The notes: generated from the letters alone by a model not told the origin. Shown: positions 1 through 8,865, counted from the first letter of the stretch. The stretch: DNA of 64,000 nucleotides from an uncultured Chitinophaga sp. (GCF_946479755.1 NZ_CAMLHC010000023.1:1-64000); one strand, 5' to 3'. Program-made: numbers and translations.

Positions 1-193
1 TGGCATAGACAGAGTTACCGCGTTCGTGCTCAATTTCGTGGTAATCCGAGATTGGGTTGTTATCTTCTACTGTTCAGCGCTTGCTGATGATACAGGCTTC
101 AAACAGCATAGTTTCGGAGAGGGTGGTTTTGCCGCTTTTGGGAGCGCCCAACAGTACGATGTTTTTGATATGTTTTTCATCATACGTTTTCAT
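1..193 (-). pseudogene. EF-G-like translation GTPase, 5' part with in-frame stop
   Basis: Reading the minus strand from the ATG at 193 gives MKTYDEKHIKNIVLLGAP, a G1/P-loop GAPKSGKT (residues 16-23), then LSETMLFEA, and after a TGA at 76-74 the same frame continues TVEDNN..SDYHEIEHERGNSV to the window edge. This is the N-terminus of the EF-G-like paralogue common in Bacteroidota, in which the switch I region contains HERGNSV. The stop falls where the family normally has Gly (R-G-T-V-E-D); GGA to TGA is a single base change. A nearby Cys replaces the Gly expected in EAGII, also by G to T. Either the gene is inactivated, or these are base-calling errors. The rest of the gene is outside the window, so a downstream restart cannot be judged. 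Confidence 0.72.
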
Positions 194-317
194 ATGTGGA
201 GATTTAATCAGGTAATCGATTATCACCGTTGCCAAACAAAGAGCTACTACTATTAAGTTACTGATTTTTGGTCAAAAAATGACCTTTTGATTACCCTTAA
301 TATGTTGCAACATGCAG

Positions 318-325
318 TAACTTTG
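318..325 (+). promoter_or_regulatory. Candidate -7 element (TAACTTTG) of the ABC transporter gene
   Basis: TAACTTTG matches the Bacteroidota TAnnTTTG -7 consensus and lies 21 bp before the ATG at 347. No TTG is found at the ideal 17-23 bp upstream distance, so this is a partial match. Its position supports the start at 347 over the longer reading from 287. Confidence 0.45.
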
Positions 326-346
326 TGCACCTGTAAAGAACATATT

Positions 347-2125
347 ATGAAACTGTTGCTACATTATCTGAAGAAATATAAATGGCTGGTAGTATTGGCT
401 ATGGCGCTGGCAAGTATCAACCAGCTTTTTTCGTTATTGGACCCGATGATATTTGGGTGGATCATTGACCGGTTTGCCTCCCATCCGCACACCACCATAA
501 AGGGAGGAGGTATTTTGCGCCCGGAGGGGCAGTATTTATCCGGCGTGCTGTGGCTGATCGCCGCAGCTATCGGCGTGGCCATGGTATCGCGGATCGCGAA
601 AGCATTCCAGGATTATTTTGTGAATGTGATCGTACAGAAATTCGGCGCCCAGGTGTATACCGACGGCCTGAAACACTCGCTGCGGCTGCCTTATCAGCAG
701 TTTGAAGACCAGCGCAGCGGTGAAACGCTGGCTATCCTGCAGAAAGTACGGACAGACTGTGAAAAGTTCATCACTTCGTTTGTGAACGTGTTGTTCGTAT
801 CGATGATCGGTGTGGTGTTTGTGATGGTTTATGCCGCCATGGTGCACTGGACTTTACCGTTCGTTTATCTCATCGGCTGTGTACTGCTCACCATCCTGAT
901 GAGTGTGCTGAGCCGTAAGATCAAGGTGATCCAGAAAACGATCGTTAAGGAGACCACTGCTTTGGCTGGTTCCACGACAGAATCGCTGCGCAACATCGAG
1001 CTGGTGAAGAGCCTGGGGCTTACCCAGCAGGAGATCCGCCGGCTGAACAGCACCACCATCAAGATATTGATGCTGGAGCTGAAGAAGGTACGCAGCATCC
1101 GCAGTATCAGCTTTGTACAGGGTACTTTTGTGAACCTGATGCGGCAAAGCATCCTGTTTTTGCTGTTGTTTTACATCTATCGTGATTATGTGTCTATCGG
1201 ACAGCTGATGACACTTCAGTTGTATTCCTTCTTTATTTTCGGCCCGTTGCAGGAGCTGGGCAATATTATCCTTAACTACAGGGAGGCGCAGGTATCGCTG
1301 CTGAACTTCCAGAGCATCCTGAATACGCCTGTGGAAGAGACGCCGGCGCACCCGGTAAAGATCAATCACATTGACGATCTTACTTTCCGCCAGGTGGGCT
1401 TCAAACATCTGACAGCCGCCACCAAGGCGCTGGACAAGGTAAGTTTTTCCGCGCAGCTGGGGGAGACCATCGCTTTCGTGGGGCCATCCGGTTCCGGTAA
1501 AACCACGCTGGTGAAGCTGTTGGTAGGCCTTTACAAGCCAAATGAGGGGCATATCCTGTACAATGGCGTAGATGCCAATGAAGCGGATATGGACGACCTG
1601 CGGCACCAGGTGGGCTTTGTAACGCAGGACACGCAGTTGTTTGCCGGCACTATCCGGGAGAACCTGTTGTTCGTGAATCCGGGTGCATCCGACGCAGAGA
1701 TCATGGACGCATTGAGCAAGGCGGCCTGTTATTCGCTGCTGGCGCGGGCGGACAAAGGACTGGAGACGGTGATCGGCGAAGGGGGCATTAAAATTTCCGG
1801 AGGGGAAAAACAGCGGTTGTCCATTGCCCGGGCGTTATTACGTAAGCCTCGTTTACTGGTGTTTGACGAAGCCACGTCCGCGCTGGATTCCATCACAGAA
1901 GAGGAGATTACCAAGACAGTGCGCCAGGTGACCGCCAGCAAGCAGCATATTACGGTAATGATCGCCCACCGGTTGAGCACGATCATGCATGCAGACCGTA
2001 TTTATGTGCTTGAAAAGGGGCAAATCGTAGAAACGGGCAGGCACGAAGAACTGCTGGAAGAGAAAGGGTTATATTACGCCATGTGGCGTCAGCAGATAGG
2101 CGAGCGCAAGCTGGAGACCGTCTAG
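347..2125 (+). CDS. ABC transporter, fused permease and ATP-binding protein
   Basis: A 592-aa half-transporter of the type I exporter (MsbA/LmrA-like) class, expected to work as a homodimer in the inner membrane. Residues 1-310 form the six-helix membrane domain (first helix WLVVLAMALASINQLF). The C-terminal ATPase domain has Walker A GPSGSGKTT (from residue 379), the signature ISGGEKQRLS (from about 483), Walker B LLVFDEATSALD (about 503) and the H-loop AHRLST. The ATG at 347 (MKLLLHYLKKYK) was chosen over 287 because it begins directly before the amphipathic segment and sits after a -7-like element. The substrate is unknown; lipid or drug export are the usual roles. It stands alone ahead of the DUF983 gene. 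Confidence 0.93.
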   Translation: MKLLLHYLKKYKWLVVLAMALASINQLFSLLDPMIFGWIIDRFASHPHTTIKGGGILRPEGQYLSGVLWLIAAAIGVAMVSRIAKAFQDYFVNVIVQKFGAQVYTDGLKHSLRLPYQQFEDQRSGETLAILQKVRTDCEKFITSFVNVLFVSMIGVVFVMVYAAMVHWTLPFVYLIGCVLLTILMSVLSRKIKVIQKTIVKETTALAGSTTESLRNIELVKSLGLTQQEIRRLNSTTIKILMLELKKVRSIRSISFVQGTFVNLMRQSILFLLLFYIYRDYVSIGQLMTLQLYSFFIFGPLQELGNIILNYREAQVSLLNFQSILNTPVEETPAHPVKINHIDDLTFRQVGFKHLTAATKALDKVSFSAQLGETIAFVGPSGSGKTTLVKLLVGLYKPNEGHILYNGVDANEADMDDLRHQVGFVTQDTQLFAGTIRENLLFVNPGASDAEIMDALSKAACYSLLARADKGLETVIGEGGIKISGGEKQRLSIARALLRKPRLLVFDEATSALDSITEEEITKTVRQVTASKQHITVMIAHRLSTIMHADRIYVLEKGQIVETGRHEELLEEKGLYYAMWRQQIGERKLETV

Positions 2126-2139
2126 TGGATTAAAAAACT

Positions 2140-2147
2140 TATTTTTG
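2140..2147 (+). promoter_or_regulatory. Candidate -7 element (TATTTTTG) of the DUF983 gene
   Basis: TATTTTTG fits TAnnTTTG and lies 22 bp before the ATG at 2170. No upstream TTG at the usual spacing is obvious. Confidence 0.45.
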
Positions 2148-2169
2148 CACCGAATCAGTGTAAAAAAAT

Positions 2170-2604
2170 ATGGAACACAAACGCCCGAACTATTTCGTCA
2201 GCCTGTTAACGATGAAATGTCCCAAATGCCGGAGAGGAGATATGTACAAAGACAAGAATCCGTTTCATCTTAGTTTCTCCAAAATTTTCAACATGTACGA
2301 CAATTGTCCTGTATGTGGCCAGAAGTATGAGTTGGAGACGGGTTTCTGGTTTGGGACGGGGTATGTGAGTTATGCGTTGTCCGTGGCGTTTAGTGTGTTC
2401 AATCTTATCTGGTATGCTTTGTTTTTCGGTATTACATGGAGAGACAACAGTATTTTCATCTGGCTGGCCGTCAACGGCGTTTTGCTGGTGCTGATACAGC
2501 CGTGGCTGATGCGTATTTCGCGGGTTATCTACCTGTATTTTTTTGTGTATTATGACGATAGTACAGCGGGGATAAAGGCGCCGGAGCGGCAACATCATCA
2601 TTAA
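2170..2604 (+). CDS. DUF983 family membrane protein
   Basis: 144 aa. The N-terminal part carries two CxxC knuckles (CPKCRRG and CPVCGQKYE) that could bind zinc, followed by GFWFGTGYVSYAL and two hydrophobic helices (about 66-88 and 95-115). This layout is that of DUF983, small membrane proteins of unknown function found widely in Bacteroidota. The C-terminus ends in a His cluster. It is followed at once by a rho-independent terminator, so it forms its own short transcript or the end of one with the ABC gene 44 bp upstream. Confidence 0.88.
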   Translation: MEHKRPNYFVSLLTMKCPKCRRGDMYKDKNPFHLSFSKIFNMYDNCPVCGQKYELETGFWFGTGYVSYALSVAFSVFNLIWYALFFGITWRDNSIFIWLAVNGVLLVLIQPWLMRISRVIYLYFFVYYDDSTAGIKAPERQHHH

Positions 2605-2630
2605 GAAATGATCATCATTGAAAAAAATAT

Positions 2631-2660
2631 GGGGCTGTGAAAACAGCCCCTTTCTTTTTC
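2631..2660 (+). terminator. Rho-independent terminator after the DUF983 gene
   Basis: GGGGCTGT-GAAA-ACAGCCCC is a perfect 8-bp stem with a GAAA loop (2631-2650), followed by TTTCTTTTTC. Confidence 0.85.
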
Positions 2661-3049
2661 AACCAAAATCTGAACCAATGGTGGTCAGAAAATCTTTACC
2701 AGCAAAAACCAATAATAAAAATAACCAGAGGGAAAACTGCTTAGCCTCCAGGGCGGGAAGATCTATCTCACATCTTACAAAGCAAGGCGAAGCTACAAAA
2801 TCCGGCAACACAAAAACCATAATTTTATATAAATGGTAAATCTTCTGCGATGAACAGAAAAAAAACGTCGCTGAAAATGTTCTGTAAACAGAATATTTGT
2901 AACTTCAGTATAAACAGGGACGATCTGTTTTTTCCTGATCAAAACTGTTGACGCAGCTGCCCCATTTTCCTTAGGAAAATCCTATCAAACCCGCTACCAG
3001 TCTTCATCTTATATACTTGTTGTTTATTCACCAATAAATCAGCAATTAT
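2661..3049. other. Intergenic region upstream of the T6SS module
   Basis: 389 bp, AT-rich, with no convincing gene. An open frame from 2618 to 2839 runs through the terminator and has no family features. The only structured item seen is the inverted repeat TTCTGT-AA-ACAGAA at 2880-2893, listed separately. The promoter of the hcp gene should lie here, but no clean TTG/TAnnTTTG pair was found. Confidence 0.5.
2880..2893. promoter_or_regulatory. Small palindrome TTCTGT-AA-ACAGAA
   Basis: Perfect 6-bp inverted repeat with a 2-bp spacer, 157 bp upstream of the hcp start. It could be an operator for the T6SS module, but a short repeat in AT-rich DNA may be chance. Confidence 0.25.
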
Positions 3050-3442
3050 ATGTCTTTTAAAGCGACCCTGTTGTTGGAAGGCGCTACCATGAATGTGCTG
3101 GAATGTCATTTTACCTTTTCGCAGGAAACGGACGAAACCGGCAAGCCTTCCCACCGGCCCCGAGGGGGCATTATCCGTATTATTATCGAGTCAGACGGCA
3201 GCAGCCGGCTTTTTGACTGGATGATTTCCAATACCGGCACTAAAAGCGGCACCATTACTTTCTGGCGGCGTGATGTGATGTCGCGCATGAAAGAGCTCCG
3301 GTTTTCCGATGCGTATTGTGTCCGGTACGGAGAACATTTTGATGCCGGCGGGCAAAGCCCCATGCAGGTACGGTTAAAGTTATCCGCCCGGGAACTGGCG
3401 TTGAACCAGAGTGTTTATCATAATCCCTGGCCCCGTTCGTAA
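3050..3442 (+). CDS. tssD: Type VI secretion tube protein TssD (Hcp), Bacteroidota type
   Basis: 130 aa. The start MSFKATLLLEGATMNVLECHFTF, the middle GRPS-like PSHRPRGGIIRI, the segment LFDWMISNTGTKSGTITF, and the later LKF-like MKELRFSDAYCVRYGEHFD and LKLSARELALN follow the pattern of TssD, the Hcp homologue that stacks into the inner tube of subtype iii T6SS machines. Length matches the family. It is the first gene of the module, 42 bp ahead of vgrG. No sheath, baseplate or TssC/TssB genes are in the window, so this is a cargo cluster that must borrow a T6SS encoded elsewhere. Confidence 0.87.
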   Translation: MSFKATLLLEGATMNVLECHFTFSQETDETGKPSHRPRGGIIRIIIESDGSSRLFDWMISNTGTKSGTITFWRRDVMSRMKELRFSDAYCVRYGEHFDAGGQSPMQVRLKLSARELALNQSVYHNPWPRS

Positions 3443-3483
3443 TTCGTATATACATTACAGTTAACCCGAAAAACCGATTGTTT

Positions 3484-5268
3484 ATGCCCTTAAATACATG
3501 CACCAGAATAACCATAGACGGAAAAACTTTTCCTCATTTCCGGGAGCTGCTGATACAGCAGCGGATAGACGGACATCATACTTTCGAGATACACATCGAC
3601 CAGGGGTGGCTGAGCAGCTTATGGCCGGAGATTTCCGGCAACGGGCAGGACCTGTTGGGGAAAGAGGTATGGGTGGAGGTGTCTGCCGCCGCCGTGATGC
3701 AAACGGGGACCCTGCATTTTAAGGGGTTGATCACGGCCATTCATACCGGGAAAAAAGGCGATGCCACGCAGGGGTTTTGTGTACTGAAAGGTACCGACCC
3801 CGGAATTGTACTGGACGGGGCGCCACAGCTACGGGTATATGAAGCGCAGACGCTGTCCCATATTGCGCGGCACTGCCTGAAGGCGGCGGCAGCGCATATT
3901 GATTTGCAGATAGCACCGGGCAATCCGGCCCCTCACGCTTACCTGGTCCAGTACAGGGAAAGTAATTTTGCTTTCCTGCAGCGGCTGGCCGCCCGCTTCG
4001 GGGAATGGTATTTCTACAACGGCCAGCAGATGATATTTGGGTCTTACGCCCCTGCTAAAATCATCCTGTCGCATCCGGGGGAGCTGGTACATTTTGATAT
4101 TGGGCTACAACTGACATCCGGAGACCGGCGTTTTACCACTTATGACTATGAGGCAGGGACGGCTGTCAGCAGTGCTTCGCCGCCGGCGGGCATTGCCGGC
4201 ATAGGACCGCTTACCGCACGGGCGAGACAGGCCAGCCGGCAGCTTTATCATGAAGAAGGTTTTGACAGGGCGACGTCCCAACAGCTGGCGGGCATCGCCT
4301 TACAGGCACAGCTGCACGAAAGGCGGCAGCTGGCGGCTGCTGTACAGCTTACCGGGCGCAGCGAACATCCCGGCATCCGGGTGGGCGATATCATTGAAGC
4401 CGCCGCATCGCTCGCTTCGCCGGACCTTGAAGGCACTTTTACCGTCACCCGTATTGACCATCACTGCCAGGGAGACGGCGCTTATTACAACCAGTTTACC
4501 TGCACGCCTACCGATTGCTGTATTCCTTCCGGTCATAGCGGCATAGCGCCGCAATGCGAAGCGCAGAGCGCTATTGTGACGGATAATCATGATCCTGAAG
4601 GGATGGGGCGCATCCGGATACGTTACCACTGGCAGCAACAGGGCAGCTCTCCCTGGATACGCCTGATAACACCGCATGGCGGCGCCGGCAAAGGCTTTCA
4701 TTTTATTCCCGAAAAAGGAGAAGAAGTATGGGTGGACTTCGAGGGCGGTAACCCGGAGCGGCCTTTCGCCGTGGGCACGGCCTATAACGGTAAAGACAAT
4801 ACGAAATTCAGCGACGCCGGTAATAACCTGAAGATCATTAAAACACGCAGCGGGCATACCATACAGCTGGATGACAGCAACGGCGCAGAGCAATTGCAGA
4901 TCCACGACCGTAACGGCAATATGATACACCTGGATACGCATCATGGTAATATTACTATTGCCTCACCGGGACAATTGCTGCTGAAAGCCAATCATATCAG
5001 CATTGAAGCGGCAGACCAGCTGGATATGCATGCAGGCGGTAATCTCACACAGGGCGCCGGCGAAAATATCAGTCTCTATGCCGGTAATCATCATACCGTT
5101 TTAGCAACCCATATTGCCGAGCAAGCGCAGGATAGTTTTACCCGCACCTCCCGCAAGCTGGAAGAGCAGGCAGAAAGCATCCTGCTGAACAGCATCCGGC
5201 AAGACCTGACGCTGATGTCCGCAGGGACGATTGCTATTAACAGTGTTGAAAAAATAAAACTGTCCTGA
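3484..5268 (+). CDS. vgrG: Type VI secretion tip protein VgrG
   Basis: 594 aa spike protein. The N-terminal gp27-like part contains the family markers LHFKGLITAIH, RVYEAQTLSHIA and YRESNFAFLQRLAARFGEWYFY. An OB-fold gp5-like domain follows (AIVTDNHDPEGMGRIRIRYHW, about residue 360), with GAGKGFHFIPEKGEEVWVDFEGGNPERPF. The C-terminal 120 residues are beta-helix-like repeats (ITIASPGQLLLKANHISIEA). Start chosen at the ATG 3484; a TTG two codons upstream is possible. The stop is one base before the ATG of the PAAR-like effector, so the two are surely co-translated and the effector is likely loaded on this VgrG. Confidence 0.93.
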   Translation: MPLNTCTRITIDGKTFPHFRELLIQQRIDGHHTFEIHIDQGWLSSLWPEISGNGQDLLGKEVWVEVSAAAVMQTGTLHFKGLITAIHTGKKGDATQGFCVLKGTDPGIVLDGAPQLRVYEAQTLSHIARHCLKAAAAHIDLQIAPGNPAPHAYLVQYRESNFAFLQRLAARFGEWYFYNGQQMIFGSYAPAKIILSHPGELVHFDIGLQLTSGDRRFTTYDYEAGTAVSSASPPAGIAGIGPLTARARQASRQLYHEEGFDRATSQQLAGIALQAQLHERRQLAAAVQLTGRSEHPGIRVGDIIEAAASLASPDLEGTFTVTRIDHHCQGDGAYYNQFTCTPTDCCIPSGHSGIAPQCEAQSAIVTDNHDPEGMGRIRIRYHWQQQGSSPWIRLITPHGGAGKGFHFIPEKGEEVWVDFEGGNPERPFAVGTAYNGKDNTKFSDAGNNLKIIKTRSGHTIQLDDSNGAEQLQIHDRNGNMIHLDTHHGNITIASPGQLLLKANHISIEAADQLDMHAGGNLTQGAGENISLYAGNHHTVLATHIAEQAQDSFTRTSRKLEEQAESILLNSIRQDLTLMSAGTIAINSVEKIKLS

Positions 5269-5269
5269 T

Positions 5270-8200
5270 ATGATACCATCCTGTAGTACGGCCAGGCACC
5301 TGGTATGTGAAGGCGCCCTCTGCAGCTGCGATAAAGCTGCAGCACCGACATCTGTAAAGGTGGTGTCACACCACCGGTATTATGTTCACAGCAGTAGCGG
5401 TACAGACAAGCCTGTTGTGACCACACGGGAGAATGATCACCGTGCGTTGCATTTCAGCAGTTGTCTTGCCAGCGGGCAACCGTCACCCTGTATGCCGCAA
5501 CTGCTATGGCAGATACCCGCGGGACAGCAGCGTATCACATTGGCCAACGGCGCCTATCCCCTGCCGGATAATGCCACGGCGCAATGTCTCCGGGGAGGAC
5601 GGCTGCATCTGCTGACGCATGGACAGCTTCCCGCCGGCCCAGACGACCCGCCCGGCCTGTTCAGCGCCGACAACCAGCCACCAGCGGATAAACTGTCGAT
5701 CCACTTTTCTTCGTCTGCCCCGCGCATCACCCGTATCAAAGGTCCGGCGAAAATCCGCCAGCTGCATCACAGCGCCTGGGAAGTGATCTTCGATCGCCCG
5801 CCCGCCGACGAAGATATCAGCCTGTTATACTGGGTACTTGAAAATGACCAGGGGGTACAGGAGGCAAGTTTGCATGGTGAAGTAGTGTTCCGGCATCGCT
5901 TTATGCACGAAGGGCAATACTCCCTGCGTGTTTTTAGCGGAGAAGATTCAGATGTGCTGCTGACGCAGGCGATACATGTCACGCCTACCGGCATCATTTG
6001 CTCACCGCGTACTGCAAGGCCCGGAGCGCCTATTCGTTTTACCGTGGCTGAAGCCGAAGCTACTGACAGCTTCCGTTGGGACCGGACAGATGAAAAAGGA
6101 GCTCGCAGCGCCCCCCGGCACGCCGGGGCCGAAATTGAATACACGTTTGAACAAACCGGTCGTTATGTTGTCCGTGCCGCCACCGGTGACGAAATATGGC
6201 AGCAGTCAGTCACCATCAGTAACAACAGCATCCGGCATATTCATGCAGACCGTACTCCTGCCAGCGGAGCCGTCGTGACATTCAGCATTGCCGAAACAAC
6301 CTTTCCGGACATCACTGCAAGAGAACAAATCAAGCTGCACTGGAAGCTCGAAGGTCCTGAAAGCACGCATTGTGCAGGGGAAACCACTTTCCGGCATCTG
6401 TTTACGCATTGCGGGCATTATACGCTGTACGCGTATCTCTACGACCAGCAACAGGAAGCGGCGCTGCATTTTGAAGTAAAAAATGCAGCAGTAACAGCTG
6501 CACAATGGACAACACCCAACGGAGATATCATCCGCCAGGCCGGGTATGACCAGGATATCTGTTTATACTTTGAACACAGCGGTCTTGAAAAAAGAAAGGT
6601 ACTGCTGGAGATATACGCCCGTCAAGCGTTTCACAGTACGTTGGTACATTCCCGTTCGTTACAGGTGCAGTCCGAAGTCAAAGTGTCGTACCCGTTGTCT
6701 GTCAGTAGCCTCCGCCTTCCTGCAGGATGGGATAACGGGCAGCTTCACCTCGACTTCCAGCTAAAACCGACCGACAGGATACCCATTGAGCAACAGGCAC
6801 ATCCCCGGTTGTTATTACATCGCAGGCCATGTATCGCAAAAGCTTACTTCACCGACACACAGGACCAGCGCATGTATTTTATCACCGACCATCATCAACA
6901 GATGGCACTAAAAATATATGCTGTCAACCTCGCCGGTCAACAGCTGCGCGTCACTATCCTCCGGCGTAACGGTTCCCCGCCGCTACAGCGGCCGCTTACA
7001 CCCTATCCGGTAGCCGCCATGAAGCCATTGCTGGAAAAAGATACAACGATCAGCACGCAGCAGGTAGTGATCGACAAAACCGGGACAGCACTGCTTCCCG
7101 TCCCGTTGGAATCACTGTCGGCAGTAAGCCTGATCTATGCATTGATAACGCTTCCCGGGTTCAACGCCGTGTATTCGCAGCAGTTATTGGTGTATCCCGG
7201 TCAACAGCTCCGGTTGTCACCCGGTACCAAGGCGCGGTCTACCGCCGTTATAGAGCGCGTAAACCTTCCGTCAGAGCAACCGGCATGCCAGTCGCTGGTA
7301 TGGGGTAGTAAGGTGAGCTGCGCGTTCCGGAAAAAAGTGATCAGCATCGCCAAAAAGCTGCATGCAGATCCGAATCACCTGATGACATGTATGGCGTTTG
7401 AGACCGGAGCATCGTTTCTGCCGCATTTGCTGAGTGGTCATAAGCCTTGGAATACGCCGGCGGTGGAGAAGCTGACGGATGGTGTGTTAGGGAAGCATGC
7501 GGTGGGGTTGGTGCAGTTTACGCAGACGGCGGTTGATGAGATAAACAGACGAATGAAATCAAACATTACAAAAATGCAGTTAGCATTGATGTCTGCAGAG
7601 GAACAACTGGACTACGTATATCAATATTTACTGAGTTTTAAAGGGCGCTTAAATGCACTGGAAGATTTTTACCTGACTATTTTGAAGCCTAAGGGTGTGG
7701 GAAAAAGTGATAACTATGTTGTGTTCAGCAAAGAAATGGATATAGAGGAAAAAAAATCCTGGTATGAAAAAAATAAAGGATTAGATATCGATCGCGATAG
7801 TATAATAACAAAAAAAGAAGTTAATGTAATTATCCATAAAAAATATACTGAAGGATTAAACTATAAGAATCAATGCTCTTTAACGTGCCCCCTCTCAGGG
7901 TCTAGTAGGCCTAATAGCTTTCAAAAGTGGCATCACCCCACAGACAATATACAACTAAGAGGGTGGTATAACTGTTGGGCTCCTGAAAGAAGTAAATATG
8001 GATTTATTGAGGGACGGAAATCAGGAAAGCATCAAGGACTGGATTTATACGTCCCCCAAGGTTCAAATGTATATGCTTGTGTTAATGGGACGATCAGCAA
8101 CTATTATTATTCTGAATCGTATGGGCACACAGTAACGCTAAATGGTGATTATGGAGGGAGTAATTATTACTTTTTCTATGCGCATCTTCAATGTAGGCCC

Positions 8201-8425
8201 TTATTTGAACCTGGAGACAACGTTCATGCAGGAGCTATCATCGGATATTCAGGCAAAACCGGAAATGCAAAAGATCTAAGAGCGGAGCAGGAACATCTCC
8301 ATTTTGAAATAAGAGTTAAAGAACATGTTGAAAGGGGCTTTGACGGTAGAATGGATCCTTTATCAGTAATCGATGAGTTAAATCAATATGCAATTATTAA
8401 CCCGGATAAAAATAACCAATTATGA
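5270..8425 (+). CDS. T6SS PAAR-like (DUF4280) effector with lysozyme-like, EF-hand and M23 peptidase domains
   Basis: 1051 aa. Residues about 1-115 match DUF4280, a PAAR-like spike cap (HLVCEGALCSCD, YPLPDNATAQC, HLLTHGQ). About 140-660 hold PKD/Ig-like repeats; three copies share a pattern of RH-x-F ... G-x-Y. About 680-770 look like a lysozyme-like muramidase (SIAKKLHADPNHLMTCMAFE, then AVGLVQFTQTAV), with the Glu of MAFETG as probable catalyst. Residues 839-850 (DIDRDSIITKKE) read as one canonical EF-hand loop. The C-terminal zinc metalloprotease is M23-like, with H921/D925 (HQGLD) and HLH at 1009-1011. The predicted job is cutting both glycan and peptide of a rival's cell wall. Base composition turns AT-rich from about 7550, and the stop overlaps the next ATG (ATGA). 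Confidence 0.85.
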   Translation: MIPSCSTARHLVCEGALCSCDKAAAPTSVKVVSHHRYYVHSSSGTDKPVVTTRENDHRALHFSSCLASGQPSPCMPQLLWQIPAGQQRITLANGAYPLPDNATAQCLRGGRLHLLTHGQLPAGPDDPPGLFSADNQPPADKLSIHFSSSAPRITRIKGPAKIRQLHHSAWEVIFDRPPADEDISLLYWVLENDQGVQEASLHGEVVFRHRFMHEGQYSLRVFSGEDSDVLLTQAIHVTPTGIICSPRTARPGAPIRFTVAEAEATDSFRWDRTDEKGARSAPRHAGAEIEYTFEQTGRYVVRAATGDEIWQQSVTISNNSIRHIHADRTPASGAVVTFSIAETTFPDITAREQIKLHWKLEGPESTHCAGETTFRHLFTHCGHYTLYAYLYDQQQEAALHFEVKNAAVTAAQWTTPNGDIIRQAGYDQDICLYFEHSGLEKRKVLLEIYARQAFHSTLVHSRSLQVQSEVKVSYPLSVSSLRLPAGWDNGQLHLDFQLKPTDRIPIEQQAHPRLLLHRRPCIAKAYFTDTQDQRMYFITDHHQQMALKIYAVNLAGQQLRVTILRRNGSPPLQRPLTPYPVAAMKPLLEKDTTISTQQVVIDKTGTALLPVPLESLSAVSLIYALITLPGFNAVYSQQLLVYPGQQLRLSPGTKARSTAVIERVNLPSEQPACQSLVWGSKVSCAFRKKVISIAKKLHADPNHLMTCMAFETGASFLPHLLSGHKPWNTPAVEKLTDGVLGKHAVGLVQFTQTAVDEINRRMKSNITKMQLALMSAEEQLDYVYQYLLSFKGRLNALEDFYLTILKPKGVGKSDNYVVFSKEMDIEEKKSWYEKNKGLDIDRDSIITKKEVNVIIHKKYTEGLNYKNQCSLTCPLSGSSRPNSFQKWHHPTDNIQLRGWYNCWAPERSKYGFIEGRKSGKHQGLDLYVPQGSNVYACVNGTISNYYYSESYGHTVTLNGDYGGSNYYFFYAHLQCRPLFEPGDNVHAGAIIGYSGKTGNAKDLRAEQEHLHFEIRVKEHVERGFDGRMDPLSVIDELNQYAIINPDKNNQL

Positions 8426-8865
8426 GAACTCCAAATAAACTATCAATGTTTATTATCCTGCTTCCTCTAAACATGACAGGCTGTGCCGAACAAAATAAAT
8501 CGAGCAAAGCATCACACTGGTCCGGACATTATGAATTAAACACGTTAACTGATGAAATAATGAACGGCATTAATGTAGGAACCAATTATGAAATTTATGT
8601 CAAGGGTGACAGCTGTCTCTTTACCGCTGATGGAATACAATATGCATTCAGCGACCGATGCTTCGTAAAACCGTATAAAGACACGTTACTAGGATATTTC
8701 TGTTATGACACAGAAGGGTTTATACACCGCCACGAGTGGTCCGTTCCCCTCTTCAAAATCTTCAGAAAAGACACCAGCTACTACATCATTTCCAGTGCTA
8801 TCCTGGAAGACACGACGAAAACCTATCTGGTAAAACATACCCCGGAAAGCGAAAAAATTCAATAG
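8422..8865 (+). CDS. Lipoprotein, candidate immunity protein to the effector
   Basis: 147 aa with a signal peptide and lipobox LNMTGC (Cys at residue 21), so it should be anchored in the periplasm, where an anti-muramidase or anti-peptidase immunity protein must act. The mature part begins HWSGHYELN and is otherwise unrecognised. It overlaps the effector stop by 4 bp (ATGA), and shares the lower GC content of the effector's toxin half rather than that of the VgrG region. The immunity role is inferred only from this genetic arrangement; the fold resembles small lipoproteins that start with a W-x-G-x-Y motif. Confidence 0.62.
   Translation: MRTPNKLSMFIILLPLNMTGCAEQNKSSKASHWSGHYELNTLTDEIMNGINVGTNYEIYVKGDSCLFTADGIQYAFSDRCFVKPYKDTLLGYFCYDTEGFIHRHEWSVPLFKIFRKDTSYYIISSAILEDTTKTYLVKHTPESEKIQ

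Noticed and set aside
26..256. 76-codon frame at the left edge on the plus strand
   Set aside because: It is the complement of the EF-G-like gene, whose protein motifs are unmistakable on the minus strand.
2618..2839. 73-codon open frame after the DUF983 gene
   Set aside because: It runs across a clear rho-independent terminator, has no signal, repeat or family motif, and low-complexity AT-rich codons.
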